Positions 35,558 through 43,628 of a stretch of 64,000 nucleotides of DNA are shown here, piece by piece. Every line of letters starts with the position of its first letter. The stretch's first letter is position 1. Below the pieces are notes generated by a model. The model ran no database searches, was not told where the DNA came from, and worked only from the letters and a program-made list of their open reading frames with translations. The translations under genes and the position numbers were made by a program. This DNA is from LMUY01 sp965199165 (GTDB lineage: Bacteria; Pseudomonadota; Alphaproteobacteria; Acetobacterales; Acetobacteraceae), in contig OZ240681.1 in assembly GCA_965199165.1 (NCBI GenBank), positions 3,782,001 through 3,846,000 on the forward strand, read 5' to 3'.

Positions 35558-36240
35558 GCGAGGCGGAGGACGATCCGCGCCCGCTGGCGGCGGAGTACGT
35601 GCTCGGCTGCCTGGACCTGGCCGACATGCGCGAGGCCGAGGCCCGGGCGGCGCGGGATCCGGCGTTTGCGGCAGATATCGTCGCCTGGCAAGCCCGCTTG
35701 AGCCCGCTCCACGCACTGGTTCCTCCTGTCCGGCCGCCGGCGGCTTTGTGGCACCGGCTCGCTGTGGCGACCGGGGCGACGCCGGCGCGGACGGGCCTGT
35801 GGAAGGGGGCGACCGCCGCGTCGTTGGCCCTCGCCGCCAGCCTGGCGCTGTTCGCCTTCCTGCCGCACCCAGGGCAAGTCTCCGAACCCGGCAGCCGGTT
35901 CGCCGCGGCCCTGGCGCCGCTGGCCACGCCGGCCAGGTTCGTGGCCGAGACGCGGCCGGACGGATCGATCATCGTCACCAGCCTGGATGGCGCCGCGGCA
36001 CCCGCCGGCCGGTCATACGAGCTCTGGGCAATCCCTCAGGGTGCCACCATTCCGGTGTCGCTCGGCGTCCTGCGGCCGGGCGCGCAGATCGTCACCCCGG
36101 CCACCCGGGCTTCCGCCAACGAGCAGCTGCTGGTTTCGGATGAACCGCTCGGCGGTTCGCCGACCGGCGGCCCCACGGGTGCGGTGTTGTTCGGCGGCAA
36201 GCTGGTGCCGCTCAACCCGGCAGCAGCACCCGGTCGGTAA
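35554..36240 (+). CDS. RskA-type anti-sigma factor
   Basis: Membrane-bound inhibitor of the preceding sigma factor, 228 residues. The N-terminal zinc-free anti-sigma helix block (LAAEYVLGCLDLADMREAEARA) is followed by one transmembrane helix (GATAASLALAASLALFAFLP, about residues 88-107) and a periplasmic RskA domain with SYELWAIPQGATIPVSLGVL, the W-x-(I/V) strand typical of the family. Periplasmic stress would trigger its release by stepwise proteolysis. The last 29 bases overlap the converging fasciclin gene. Confidence 0.9.
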   Translation: MSEAEDDPRPLAAEYVLGCLDLADMREAEARAARDPAFAADIVAWQARLSPLHALVPPVRPPAALWHRLAVATGATPARTGLWKGATAASLALAASLALFAFLPHPGQVSEPGSRFAAALAPLATPARFVAETRPDGSIIVTSLDGAAAPAGRSYELWAIPQGATIPVSLGVLRPGAQIVTPATRASANEQLLVSDEPLGGSPTGGPTGAVLFGGKLVPLNPAAAPGR

Positions 36241-36790
36241 CGAACAGCACCCCGTTGGCCTGCTTGGCGTCATAGAGCAGGATCGAGGCGAGCGTGCCCT
36301 TGGGGTCGCGCACGACGAGGTTCGTCGGCCCGTTCGTCGTGACGGACAGCTTGCCTTCGCCGACCGTGTCCAACTCCGTCTGTCCCTTGCCCGACCGCAG
36401 CAGGAAATGCAGCCGAGCCGAGGAGTAGTTGCCGCTGACGATCTGCTGCGACAGTAGCGCAGCCAGGGTGTTCTTGTTCTCCGGCTGCCGCAGCCTGTCC
36501 AGCATCCCGGTCGGAAGCGCCGCGAACGCCGCGTTGGTCGGGGCGAAGACGGTGAACGGGCCGTGCCCGCGCAACGGCTCGGCCAGGCCGGCGAGTTCCA
36601 ACAGGCCGTAGAAAACGGTGTGGTCGGCGGAGTGCGACAGGTTGTCCATGATGTCGTGGTCCGACACCATCGGCTGGCCGCCGACCATGACGGAGGTCGG
36701 CGGCACACCCTTCTGCGCCAGCGCGGGTGCGGCCGGCAGCACGGACGCGGCTAAGCCCGCGGCCACGAGCAGGCGGGCAAAGCGCGTCAT
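36212..36790 (-). CDS. Secreted fasciclin (FAS1) domain protein
   Basis: Exported single-FAS1 protein of 192 residues. The signal peptide is TRFARLLVAAGLAASVLPAAPALAQ. The FAS1 landmarks H1 (GPFTVFAPTNAAFAALP) and the conserved ending (NGVLFVTDRVLLP) are both there. FAS1 proteins mediate adhesion; in Mycobacterium tuberculosis the FAS1 proteins MPT70/MPT83 are the targets of SigK, which is held by RskA, and here a sigma/RskA pair sits immediately opposite. The ATG overlaps the Hint-protein stop by four bases, so the two are one operon. Confidence 0.92.
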   Translation of the reverse strand: MTRFARLLVAAGLAASVLPAAPALAQKGVPPTSVMVGGQPMVSDHDIMDNLSHSADHTVFYGLLELAGLAEPLRGHGPFTVFAPTNAAFAALPTGMLDRLRQPENKNTLAALLSQQIVSGNYSSARLHFLLRSGKGQTELDTVGEGKLSVTTNGPTNLVVRDPKGTLASILLYDAKQANGVLFVTDRVLLPG

Positions 36791-37938
36791 GCGCCGGCCT
36801 GCACGCGGTTGCGGTCGCTGCTGGACAACGGCAGGCCCTCCGCGAACAGGATTTCGGCGCGGCCGACGTCGACGTGGAACAGGTCGACCGCCGCGTGGTC
36901 CAGCGGACGGATCGTGGTGCCGTTGACCAGCCGCCCGGCCGGGACCGGGATGGGTTCGACATACACCGCCTGGTCGGGGGCGAGGCAGAGTGGCCGGCGT
37001 GGCAGGTCGGGGCCGAGCGCCCCGGCCTCGATCAGGATCGGCGCCGCCGTGGCGCTGCTGCGGCCGATCCATGTGATCGGCAGCAGGGCAGGGGAGCGCA
37101 GCGTCAACGCGGTGTCGCCGGGCAGCAGCCGCTCGACCTCCATCTCGCCGCGCGAGGTCAGGATCCGGGTGCCGGCGGCAAAGCCGGTGCGACCATCGTC
37201 CACCTGGTCGTAGGCGAAGCCGCTCCACGGGGCGGGGCGGAAGCCTTGCGGGCGGTAGATCCCGGTCCGGCTGGCGTCCAGCTCCGTCTCCGCGTAATCC
37301 GCCAGGCGAGCCAGCACGGTGATGACGACCGGGTTCGCCAGTCCGAGCTGGTCGCCCGCGAGCGGGACGTCGGCGATCTCGGCAGGGCCGTGCCAGACTG
37401 TCGGCTCCATCGGCTCGACGGCGCTCTCATCGGCCCGGTCGAAGGCCGGCTCCGGCTCTGCTGCCGCCACCCATGCCTCCTCCGGCAGCTCGACGAGCTG
37501 TGGCTCCGGAAGGTCCACCACATCCGGCACGGAGGCCGGCGGCAGGGCAGGGCCTTCGGCGGCAAGTTCGACCGCAGGCGCCTCCTCCATTGGGGCGGAT
37601 GCGGGCTCCTCGGAGGCGTGCGTCGGCTCGGCTGGCGTGGGGATGACGGGTGGCGGTTCCGGCTGGCTCGCCTCGGCGGCGTCGACCGGGTGCGGCGAGG
37701 GCAGTTCCGGCTCGGCCGGGGGCGGGACCGGCGCCGCCGCAGCCGGCTGCGGCTCCGCGGGAGCGGGTTCCGCCGGCTCGGCGGCCACTTCGACCGGCTC
37801 CGGGGCCGGCGGGGCGGCCAGCTCAGGCAGTGTCGCCTCGGCTGGCGCCGACGAGGTCGCGACGGCAGGCTCGACCGGCGCAGGCGGCGGCGGCGGAGGC
37901 GCCCGATGGAAGATGCTGAACATCGCAGTGTCGACCAT
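36787..37938 (-). CDS. Hint-domain protein with degenerate catalytic site and Pro/Glu/Ala-rich N-terminus
   Basis: Product of 383 residues. Residues 12-165 are low-complexity Pro/Ala/Glu. The C-terminal part (about 250-375) follows the Hint_2 pattern, TGFAAGTRILTSRGEMEVERL, then ILIEAGALGPDLPRRPLCLAP and RLVNGTTI. In active members the first residue of the domain is the nucleophile Cys and a conserved SPDHA supplies a His; here these are Gly252 (GFAAGTRI) and Gln323 (APDQAVYV). Self-splicing or self-cleavage is therefore unlikely. A very good ribosome site (GAGGAG) fixes the start. No signal peptide is visible, although the partner gene product is exported. Confidence 0.85.
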   Translation of the reverse strand: MVDTAMFSIFHRAPPPPPPAPVEPAVATSSAPAEATLPELAAPPAPEPVEVAAEPAEPAPAEPQPAAAAPVPPPAEPELPSPHPVDAAEASQPEPPPVIPTPAEPTHASEEPASAPMEEAPAVELAAEGPALPPASVPDVVDLPEPQLVELPEEAWVAAAEPEPAFDRADESAVEPMEPTVWHGPAEIADVPLAGDQLGLANPVVITVLARLADYAETELDASRTGIYRPQGFRPAPWSGFAYDQVDDGRTGFAAGTRILTSRGEMEVERLLPGDTALTLRSPALLPITWIGRSSATAAPILIEAGALGPDLPRRPLCLAPDQAVYVEPIPVPAGRLVNGTTIRPLDHAAVDLFHVDVGRAEILFAEGLPLSSSDRNRVQAGA

Positions 37939-38015
37939 TATCGCTCCTCGATCCCGCTACTCCATACGGCCTCTTCGCCAGGCCGGCCATCCATGCCATG
38001 GAGGATACGCCAAGG

Positions 38016-39320
38016 ATGTCCGAAATGAAGATGCTCGCCGTCACGATGCTCCTCGCCATCCCGGCCGTGGCCCAGCCGGTCCGGCAAGGCGGCACGGCCT
38101 ACGGGGACTGGCACAGCGACGCGCCGGGCGTGGTGCGGCACCTGACGTCCGCCGACCTGCCGGGACCGTCGGCCACCGCCTCGGCCAGCCGGGGACCCCG
38201 CACGGTCCCGCGCCCGGCCGGCGCCATGCCGGTCGTCCCGCCCGGGTTCACCGTGCAGGTCTGGGCCACGGGGCTGGACATGCCGCGCGTGTTGCGCACC
38301 GCGCCCAACGGTGACGTGTTCCTGGCGGAGAGCGGGGCGGGCCGCATCCGCGTCTGGCGCCCGGCGCCCGGCGCGGAGCACCCCGGCACGGCCGCCACCT
38401 TCGCCGGGCAGCTGGACCAGCCGTTCGGCATCGCGTTCTGGCCGCCGGAGCGGCCGCGTTACGTCTACGTGGCGGAGACGTCGCGCATCGTCCGCTTCCC
38501 CTACGATGGCGGCGCCGCCCCCAGCGGCCCGATGGAGGTCGTCGTGCCGCGCCTGCCGGAAGGCGGGCATTGGACGCGAGACCTGGCTGCGGCCCCCGAT
38601 GGCAGTGCGCTGTATGTCTCCATCGGCTCGGCCTCGAACGTTGCGGGCGGTATGCGTGGGTCGCCTCCGGCAAGCGGGGCAAGCCCGGCGGAGCAGGGTG
38701 CGGCCAGTGGGGACGAGGCCGGCCGCGCCGCCGTGTTCCGCTTCCGTCCGGAGGGTGGGCCGCTGCAGCTGGTCGCGTCCGGCCTGCGCAACTGCGTCGG
38801 GCTCGCCGTGCAGCCGCAGGGTGGTGCGCTGTGGTGCGCCACCAACGAGCGGGACGGCATGGGCGACGACCTGCCGCCGGACTACGCCACCCGGGTGAGC
38901 GACGGCGCATTCTTCGGTTGGCCGTGGTACTACATCGGCGACCACGCGGACCCTCGGCACCGCGGCGAACGCCCGGACCTGGCCGGGGTCGTCACCACGC
39001 CCGACGTGTTGATCCAGCCGCACTCGGCACCGCTCGCCATCACCTTCTACGACGGATCGGGCTTCCCAGCCGCCTACCGCGGCGATGCGTTCGTGACGCT
39101 GCATGGCAGTTGGAACCGGGCGCAGCGGACCGGCTACAAGGTGGTGCGGCTGCGCATGCGGGACGGTCGCCCGACCGGCGAGTACGAGGACTTCATGACC
39201 GGCATGGTGGTCAGCGACAACGCCGTCTGGGGCCGCCCGGTCGGCGTGACGGGGCTGCAGGACGGCTCCCTGCTGGTCAGCGAGGACGCCAACGGCACGA
39301 TCTTCCGAATCGCACACTGA
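38016..39320 (+). CDS. Exported PQQ-type sugar/sorbosone dehydrogenase-like beta-propeller
   Basis: Predicted soluble glucose dehydrogenase / L-sorbosone dehydrogenase family protein, 434 residues. After a signal peptide (MLAVTMLLAIPAVAQ) the blades of a six-bladed propeller follow; conserved pieces are LDMPRVLRTAPNGDVFLAE, LDQPFGIAFWP, TRDLAAAPDGSALYVSIGS, SGLRNCVGLAVQP and VTLHGSWNR. His and Arg residues expected for PQQ contact are plausibly HW in GGHWTRDL and R in GLRN, but this is not certain. Oxidises sugars or aldoses in the periplasm. Three in-frame ATGs are close together; I took the one best placed after GGAGG. Divergent from the Hint gene. Confidence 0.85.
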   Translation: MSEMKMLAVTMLLAIPAVAQPVRQGGTAYGDWHSDAPGVVRHLTSADLPGPSATASASRGPRTVPRPAGAMPVVPPGFTVQVWATGLDMPRVLRTAPNGDVFLAESGAGRIRVWRPAPGAEHPGTAATFAGQLDQPFGIAFWPPERPRYVYVAETSRIVRFPYDGGAAPSGPMEVVVPRLPEGGHWTRDLAAAPDGSALYVSIGSASNVAGGMRGSPPASGASPAEQGAASGDEAGRAAVFRFRPEGGPLQLVASGLRNCVGLAVQPQGGALWCATNERDGMGDDLPPDYATRVSDGAFFGWPWYYIGDHADPRHRGERPDLAGVVTTPDVLIQPHSAPLAITFYDGSGFPAAYRGDAFVTLHGSWNRAQRTGYKVVRLRMRDGRPTGEYEDFMTGMVVSDNAVWGRPVGVTGLQDGSLLVSEDANGTIFRIAH

Positions 39321-39383
39321 CCGTCCGGCGTATCGAACCGTGACGGCGGTGGGGCCGTTATGCCGGCAGGAAGGAGACTGCCC

Positions 39384-39695
39384 ATGTCCGACAACCCGCT
39401 TGAAGACGATCCCGAGCGCGAACAACTCATCCGCGAGCGGGCCTATGCCCTATGGGAGGCCGACGGCAAGCCGCACGGCAACGACCTCGAATATTGGGAG
39501 CGCGCCCGCGAGTTGGTGGCGATGTCCCAGAGCGCCGGTGCCGGGCAGAAACCGATCCCCAGCCTGGATGACCCGAGCGTGATCGTCGGGCAGCCGGTGG
39601 AAGAGGCATCGATCCAGGAGAACCTCGGGGAGTTCCCCGATCGGCAAGCTGACCAGGGCGAGCGTGCCCTGACGCCAAGCAAGGCGAACCGCTGA
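39384..39695 (+). CDS. DUF2934 domain protein, 103 residues
   Basis: The first half holds the DUF2934 signature, REQLIRERAYALWEADGKPHG followed by DLEYWERARELV, a helical motif found in many alpha- and betaproteobacterial small proteins of unknown function. The second half is polar and probably disordered (LDDPSVIVGQPVEEASIQEN). GGAAGGAGA just before the ATG fixes the start. It follows the sugar dehydrogenase gene after 63 bases in the same direction. Confidence 0.8.
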   Translation: MSDNPLEDDPEREQLIRERAYALWEADGKPHGNDLEYWERARELVAMSQSAGAGQKPIPSLDDPSVIVGQPVEEASIQENLGEFPDRQADQGERALTPSKANR

Positions 39696-39720
39696 ACCAG
39701 AGGTAGACTGGGAATTGTGT

Positions 39721-39862
39721 TCCCTCTGCCTCTGGAGGGGGGCGAAGCCCCTCACGGTTCCGCCTGCGCAGCAGGTGGAATGGCGCTGGAGGGAGGGTGA
39801 GGGCCCCAGCGCAGGACCGTGCCCGTTACCCTCACCCAACCGTCTCCCAGAGGGAGAGGGCC
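39721..39862. repeat. Composite intergenic repeat (GGGTGAGGGCC / ACCCTCACCC modules)
   Basis: Modules in order: CCTCTGGAGGGGG, a GCGCTGG..CCAGCGC stem around GGGTGAGGGCC, then TTACCCTCACCC and CTCCCAGAGGGAG. It resembles the nrdA-nrdB element in module content. It fills most of the 263-base gap after the DUF2934 gene; nothing coding is seen there. Confidence 0.6.
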
Positions 39863-39958
39863 TAGAAGAGTCGATGGCGCTGTCGCGCGCCTGCAGTAAC
39901 AACGGCCGAGGCGGGGATGGGCAGGACACACCACCGAGGCGTGGTGTGTCCTGCAACG

Positions 39959-40480
39959 CTACTTGTGGCGCGTCGTGGTCCGGGCCGAGCGGGTGGTGCT
40001 CCGCGCAGCGACGGGTGTGGCGGACACGTCGCACGCCATCTCGTCCTTGGGGATGAGGTCCTTCGCCGCGGCATACTCCGGGAGCTGCGTGACCGGCACG
40101 ACCGCCGCCTCGGCGAACAGTGTCTTCAGCCGGGGGCAGAAGTCGCTGCCCTCGTGCTGGCCCTTCTCGCTTTGCTCGTTGGCGAGCAGGGTGATGTAGC
40201 TGTCGTAGCGAGCCTGGGCGGCGCGCCCAAACTCGCGCTTGAACCAGGCATTGACCACGGCATCTTCGGCGACGAGTTCCGACCGGTCCCGCTCGACGAA
40301 GCGGTTGTAGTCATCCTCGTCGCTGCAGCCGACCGCCAGGACGCTCAGTTCGCTTTTCAGCGCCCCGACATCGAACGCCGACTGGTCCTTCGCGGAACTG
40401 CAGCGGGCCTGCGCGCCCGCCGTCATGCCGACGAGGAGAGCTGTCGCCAAGGCCGCCCGCGCGGCACGCCGGGCGATCAA
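39959..40480 (-). CDS. Uncharacterised exported protein with several cysteines, 173 residues
   Basis: A signal peptide (RRAARAALATALLVGMTAGAQA) is followed by a helical mature domain with four Cys (ARCSSAKD, AVGCSDED, DFCPRLK, MACDVS) and repeated Tyr/Phe/Glu patches (DDYNRFVERDRSELVAED). The pairing of cysteines suggests a disulfide-stabilised periplasmic protein. The start is a TTG that overlaps the stop of the lipoprotein gene before it, so the two are coupled. I know no name for this family. Confidence 0.7.
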   Translation of the reverse strand: MIARRAARAALATALLVGMTAGAQARCSSAKDQSAFDVGALKSELSVLAVGCSDEDDYNRFVERDRSELVAEDAVVNAWFKREFGRAAQARYDSYITLLANEQSEKGQHEGSDFCPRLKTLFAEAAVVPVTQLPEYAAAKDLIPKDEMACDVSATPVAARSTTRSARTTTRHK

Positions 40481-40989
40481 TTGCTGCTCCTCGCGCGGGA
40501 GGGCGCTGTGGTGCGCGTGCGCGCGGGGGGCGTTGCCGCGGCCGGGGCGGCGGGTCTCGCAACCACTGGCGCGTCTACGTTGACGGTCACTCGCATCGTG
40601 GCGTCTCCTGGGATGAACTTCACCGTGAAGGTGTCGGCGCCTGAGGTCCCGACGCGCGGCGTGTAGTCGACGCGGGTGTCGTCACCGACCGTGTGGACGT
40701 AGACGTTGCCGCCCCTGGCGGGCTGGGTCAGCAAGGCGGCGCCCAACGGCTGGTCGGAGCGCCGCACCGGGATGCCGCACCAGCCGCCGCCGCCCGTGGT
40801 CATGGTGGCGGTCGCTTCCTTCGCGTCCTCCAGCACGACGGTGGAGACGGTGCAGTTCGCGGCCTTGCCGGCCAGGTCGGTGGCGTAGGTCGGAAGCCGG
40901 GCGGTGGCGGCGGGGGGCGGGGCGGTCATGCACGCGGACAAGCCGAACAAGGGCAGTGACAGCAGCGCGGCGAAATGTCTGGCTGGCAT
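40477..40989 (-). CDS. Uncharacterised lipoprotein, 170 residues
   Basis: PARHFAALLSLPLFGLSACMT is a lipoprotein signal peptide with lipobox LSAC. The mature part has two further Cys (AANCTVST, GGWCGIPV) and ends in a cadherin/Big-like beta strand series, TPRVGTSGADTFTVKF then GDATMRVTVNVD, followed by an Arg/Ala/Pro/Thr tail. The TFTVKF..VTVNV wording is reminiscent of bacterial Ig-like repeats that end in TVTV. The start at MPARHF was chosen for its correct signal peptide. First gene of a two-gene operon with an exported cysteine protein. Confidence 0.7.
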   Translation of the reverse strand: MPARHFAALLSLPLFGLSACMTAPPPAATARLPTYATDLAGKAANCTVSTVVLEDAKEATATMTTGGGGWCGIPVRRSDQPLGAALLTQPARGGNVYVHTVGDDTRVDYTPRVGTSGADTFTVKFIPGDATMRVTVNVDAPVVARPAAPAAATPPARTRTTAPSRARSSN

Positions 40990-41172
40990 TCGTGACGGTT
41001 TTCCTCGTGTTCGGCGGGGCTGTCGGACCGCTTTGGCGTTTCCACGACTCTGCAGGGTGCGCGTGGATACCAAAACTCGGACGCGAGGGGGAGTGCCCGG
41101 AACGAAACGTTTTCGACCGGCCGAAAGAGGGGAGACCTGCCTCGCCGGGACGGCGAGGCAGGATTCCAGGCG

Positions 41173-41421
41173 TCAGTAGCCGTAGGCAGGCCGCTGCGGC
41201 GTGGTGACGGCGCCCGCGCCGGCGCCGAGGACGCCGCCGCTGAGCGCGCCGATGGCGGCGCCCCGACCACCGCCGGCCAGGCCGCCGATCGCCGCGCCCG
41301 CGCCGGCGCCCAGGAGGCCGCCGCCGACTGCGCGCTGGCCGGGGTCATACGGGTCCGAGCAGGCACCGAGCCCGAGCGCCATGGCCAAGGCGGCGGCTGT
41401 CACGATCTTCGTCTTCTTCAT
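41173..41421 (-). CDS. Glycine-zipper lipoprotein, 82 residues
   Basis: Signal peptide KTKIVTAAALAMALGLGACSD with lipobox LGAC, then a glycine-zipper domain of repeated GAGAGAAIGGLAGGG and GAAIGALSGGVLGAG units, and the end TTPQRPAYGY. These small outer-membrane or periplasmic proteins (the 17-kDa antigen / OsmB-like type) insert into or associate with membranes. Strong ribosome site GGAGAAC. It lies divergent from mreB with 266 bases between starts; I see no sharp promoter in that gap apart from AT-rich TTTAAA near 41470. Confidence 0.82.
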   Translation of the reverse strand: MKKTKIVTAAALAMALGLGACSDPYDPGQRAVGGGLLGAGAGAAIGGLAGGGRGAAIGALSGGVLGAGAGAVTTPQRPAYGY

Positions 41422-41687
41422 CGATGTTCTCCATGGGGCCAGTGGTCTGATCCTGGCCGACTCTTAGCTTTAAACCGGATGTCCGGCGAACGATTTCACA
41501 GCAAGCGACAGGACGGTGAGAATTTCCACCGGCGTTGCCAATAAGCCGACCCGAGCATGTCCGCCGCATGGCAAGCCTTGCCACGCCGTTGCCATCTTCG
41601 TACCGGGCGCCCGGGCTTGCCCGCGCAAGGGGACGCCGCTAAGCCCCTGCCTTCACGCGCTGGCCCCTCTCTGGAAACCTCCTGTCG

Positions 41688-42731
41688 ATGTTCGGAAACC
41701 TGTTCGGGTTCATGTCAGCCGACATGGCCATCGATCTCGGCACGGCAAACACGTTGGTCTACGTCAAGGGGCGGGGCATCGTGCTGGCGGAGCCGTCCGT
41801 GGTCGCCATCGCCGATGTCCGCGGCAAGAAGCAGGTGCTCGCCGTGGGCGAGGAAGCCAAGCAGATGCTGGGCCGCACGCCGGGCAACATCTCCGCCATC
41901 CGGCCGCTGCGCGACGGGGTGATCGCCGATTTTGAAGTCGCGGAGGAGATGATCAAGCATTTCATCCGCAAGGTCCACGCACGCCGGGGCTTCTCCTCGC
42001 CCATGATCATCGTCTGCGTGCCGTCCGGCAGCACCGCGGTGGAGCGGCGCGCCATCCAGGAAAGTGCGGAGTCCGCCGGCGCCCGCAAGGTGATGCTGAT
42101 CGAGGAGCCGATGGCCGCGGCGATCGGCGCTGGACTGCCGGTGACGGAACCATCCGGCTCCATGATCGTCGACATCGGCGGGGGCACCACGGAGGTGGCG
42201 GTCATCTCGCTCGGCGGGATCGTCTACAGCCGCAGCGTGCGCGTGGGCGGCGACAAGATGGACGAGGCGATCATCAGCTACATCCGGCGCAACCACAACC
42301 TGCTGATCGGCGAAAGCTCCGCGGAGCGAATCAAGATGGACATCGGTGCGGCCTGTGCACCCGACTACAACGAGGAAGGCCCGTACCGCGAGGTGAAGGG
42401 GCGCGACCTGATGAACGGGGTCCCGCGCGAGGTGCATGTCAGCCAGCGGCAGATCTCCGAAAGCCTGGCTGAGCCGGTGAGCGCCATCGTCGAGGCGGTG
42501 AAGGTGGCGTTGGAGAACACGCCGCCCGAACTGGCAGCCGACATCGTCGACAAAGGAATCGTGCTGACGGGTGGAGGAGCTTTGTTATACCGTGTGGACC
42601 AGGTGCTGCGTGATGCGACCGGCCTACCCGTCGTCGTGGCGGAGGAGCCGCTGTCCTGCGTAGCCCTCGGCACCGGACGTGCCTTGGAAGAGATGAAGCG
42701 GCTGCGTAACGTCCTAACTTCGATGTACTAG
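41688..42731 (+). CDS. mreB: Rod-shape determining actin homologue MreB
   Basis: Cytoskeletal ATPase that places lateral cell-wall synthesis and gives the rod shape. The actin-fold phosphate loops are visible: phosphate 1 (DLGTANTLVYVKGRGI), phosphate 2 (MIVDIGGGTTEVAVISLGG) and the adenosine loop (IVLTGGGALLYRVD). Length 347 is normal. The amphipathic N-terminus FGNLFGFMSADM fits membrane binding. First gene of the mre-mrd operon, 17 bases before mreC. Confidence 0.97.
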   Translation: MFGNLFGFMSADMAIDLGTANTLVYVKGRGIVLAEPSVVAIADVRGKKQVLAVGEEAKQMLGRTPGNISAIRPLRDGVIADFEVAEEMIKHFIRKVHARRGFSSPMIIVCVPSGSTAVERRAIQESAESAGARKVMLIEEPMAAAIGAGLPVTEPSGSMIVDIGGGTTEVAVISLGGIVYSRSVRVGGDKMDEAIISYIRRNHNLLIGESSAERIKMDIGAACAPDYNEEGPYREVKGRDLMNGVPREVHVSQRQISESLAEPVSAIVEAVKVALENTPPELAADIVDKGIVLTGGGALLYRVDQVLRDATGLPVVVAEEPLSCVALGTGRALEEMKRLRNVLTSMY

Positions 42732-42748
42732 GAAAGTAGCCTAATTCA

Positions 42749-43612
42749 TTGATCCGGCTGTCCATACCAGTCCGCCAAGCGCTCTCCCGGCTGACCCTGC
42801 CGGTCCTGATCGCGGTGGCATTCGGCGTCATGCTGGTCGGCAAGGCGGACGCGATCCTGGCGGAGCGGGTGCGCATGGCCTTGGCGGATGCATTGGCGCC
42901 GATCTTCGGCATCGTCTCCGAACCCATCGCGCGGCTGCACAACGCGGTCGCCGACGCGGGCGACATCCTGACGGTCCGGGCCGAGAACGTCCGCTTGAAG
43001 GAGGAGAACGACCGGCTGCGCCAGTGGCAGGCCGTCGCGATGGCGCTGGACGCGGAGAACACCACGCTCAAGGCGAACCTTAACTGGATCCCCGATCCGG
43101 CGCCCTCCTACGTCACGGCGCGCGTGGTGGCGGACGCCGGCGGCGTCTATGCTCGCGCGGTCCTGCTGTCCACCGGCCCGAACAAGGCGATCGGCAAGGG
43201 CCAGATCGCGCTCGACGAGCGGGGATTGGTCGGGCGGGTGACCGAAGTCGGCATGCGCAGCGCACGGGTGCTGCTGATCACGGACATCAACAGCCGCATC
43301 CCGGTGACCCTGGAGAACAGCCGGGCGCGGGCTCTGTTGATGGGCACCAACAACGCGCGGCCGCGCCTGATGTTCTGGCCGGAGGGCAGCATGCCGGCCG
43401 AAGGCGAGCGGGTGGTGACGAGCTCGGAGGCCAATGCCTTCCCCTCCGGCCTGCCGATCGGCGTGGTGCACTACACGGCCAACAACGTGCCGGAGGTGGA
43501 GCCGTTCGCCCGGCTCGACCGGCTGGAGGTCGTCCGCATCTTCGATTACGGGCTGACCGGGATACAACCGCCGGAGAGCCCGAACCGGCTGGTGGCAGAC
43601 CGCAAGCACTGA
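42749..43612 (+). CDS. mreC: Rod-shape determining protein MreC
   Basis: Periplasmic scaffold of the elongasome, 287 residues. One N-terminal membrane helix (RLTLPVLIAVAFGVMLVG), then a dimerising coiled coil (VRAENVRLKEENDRLRQWQA) and the paired beta-barrel domain (ARAVLLSTGPNKAIGKGQ, LVGRVTEVGMRSARVLLITD). The TTG start is supported by family alignment of the helix; GGAAAG lies upstream at a rather long distance. Sixteen bases later mreD begins. Confidence 0.95.
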   Translation: MIRLSIPVRQALSRLTLPVLIAVAFGVMLVGKADAILAERVRMALADALAPIFGIVSEPIARLHNAVADAGDILTVRAENVRLKEENDRLRQWQAVAMALDAENTTLKANLNWIPDPAPSYVTARVVADAGGVYARAVLLSTGPNKAIGKGQIALDERGLVGRVTEVGMRSARVLLITDINSRIPVTLENSRARALLMGTNNARPRLMFWPEGSMPAEGERVVTSSEANAFPSGLPIGVVHYTANNVPEVEPFARLDRLEVVRIFDYGLTGIQPPESPNRLVADRKH

Positions 43613-43628
43613 TGGCTGGCGCGCGCTA

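Noticed and set aside
36787..37938. Intein or self-splicing element
   Set aside because: The Hint domain is at the C-terminus, has no extein, lacks the Cys nucleophile and has no homing endonuclease.
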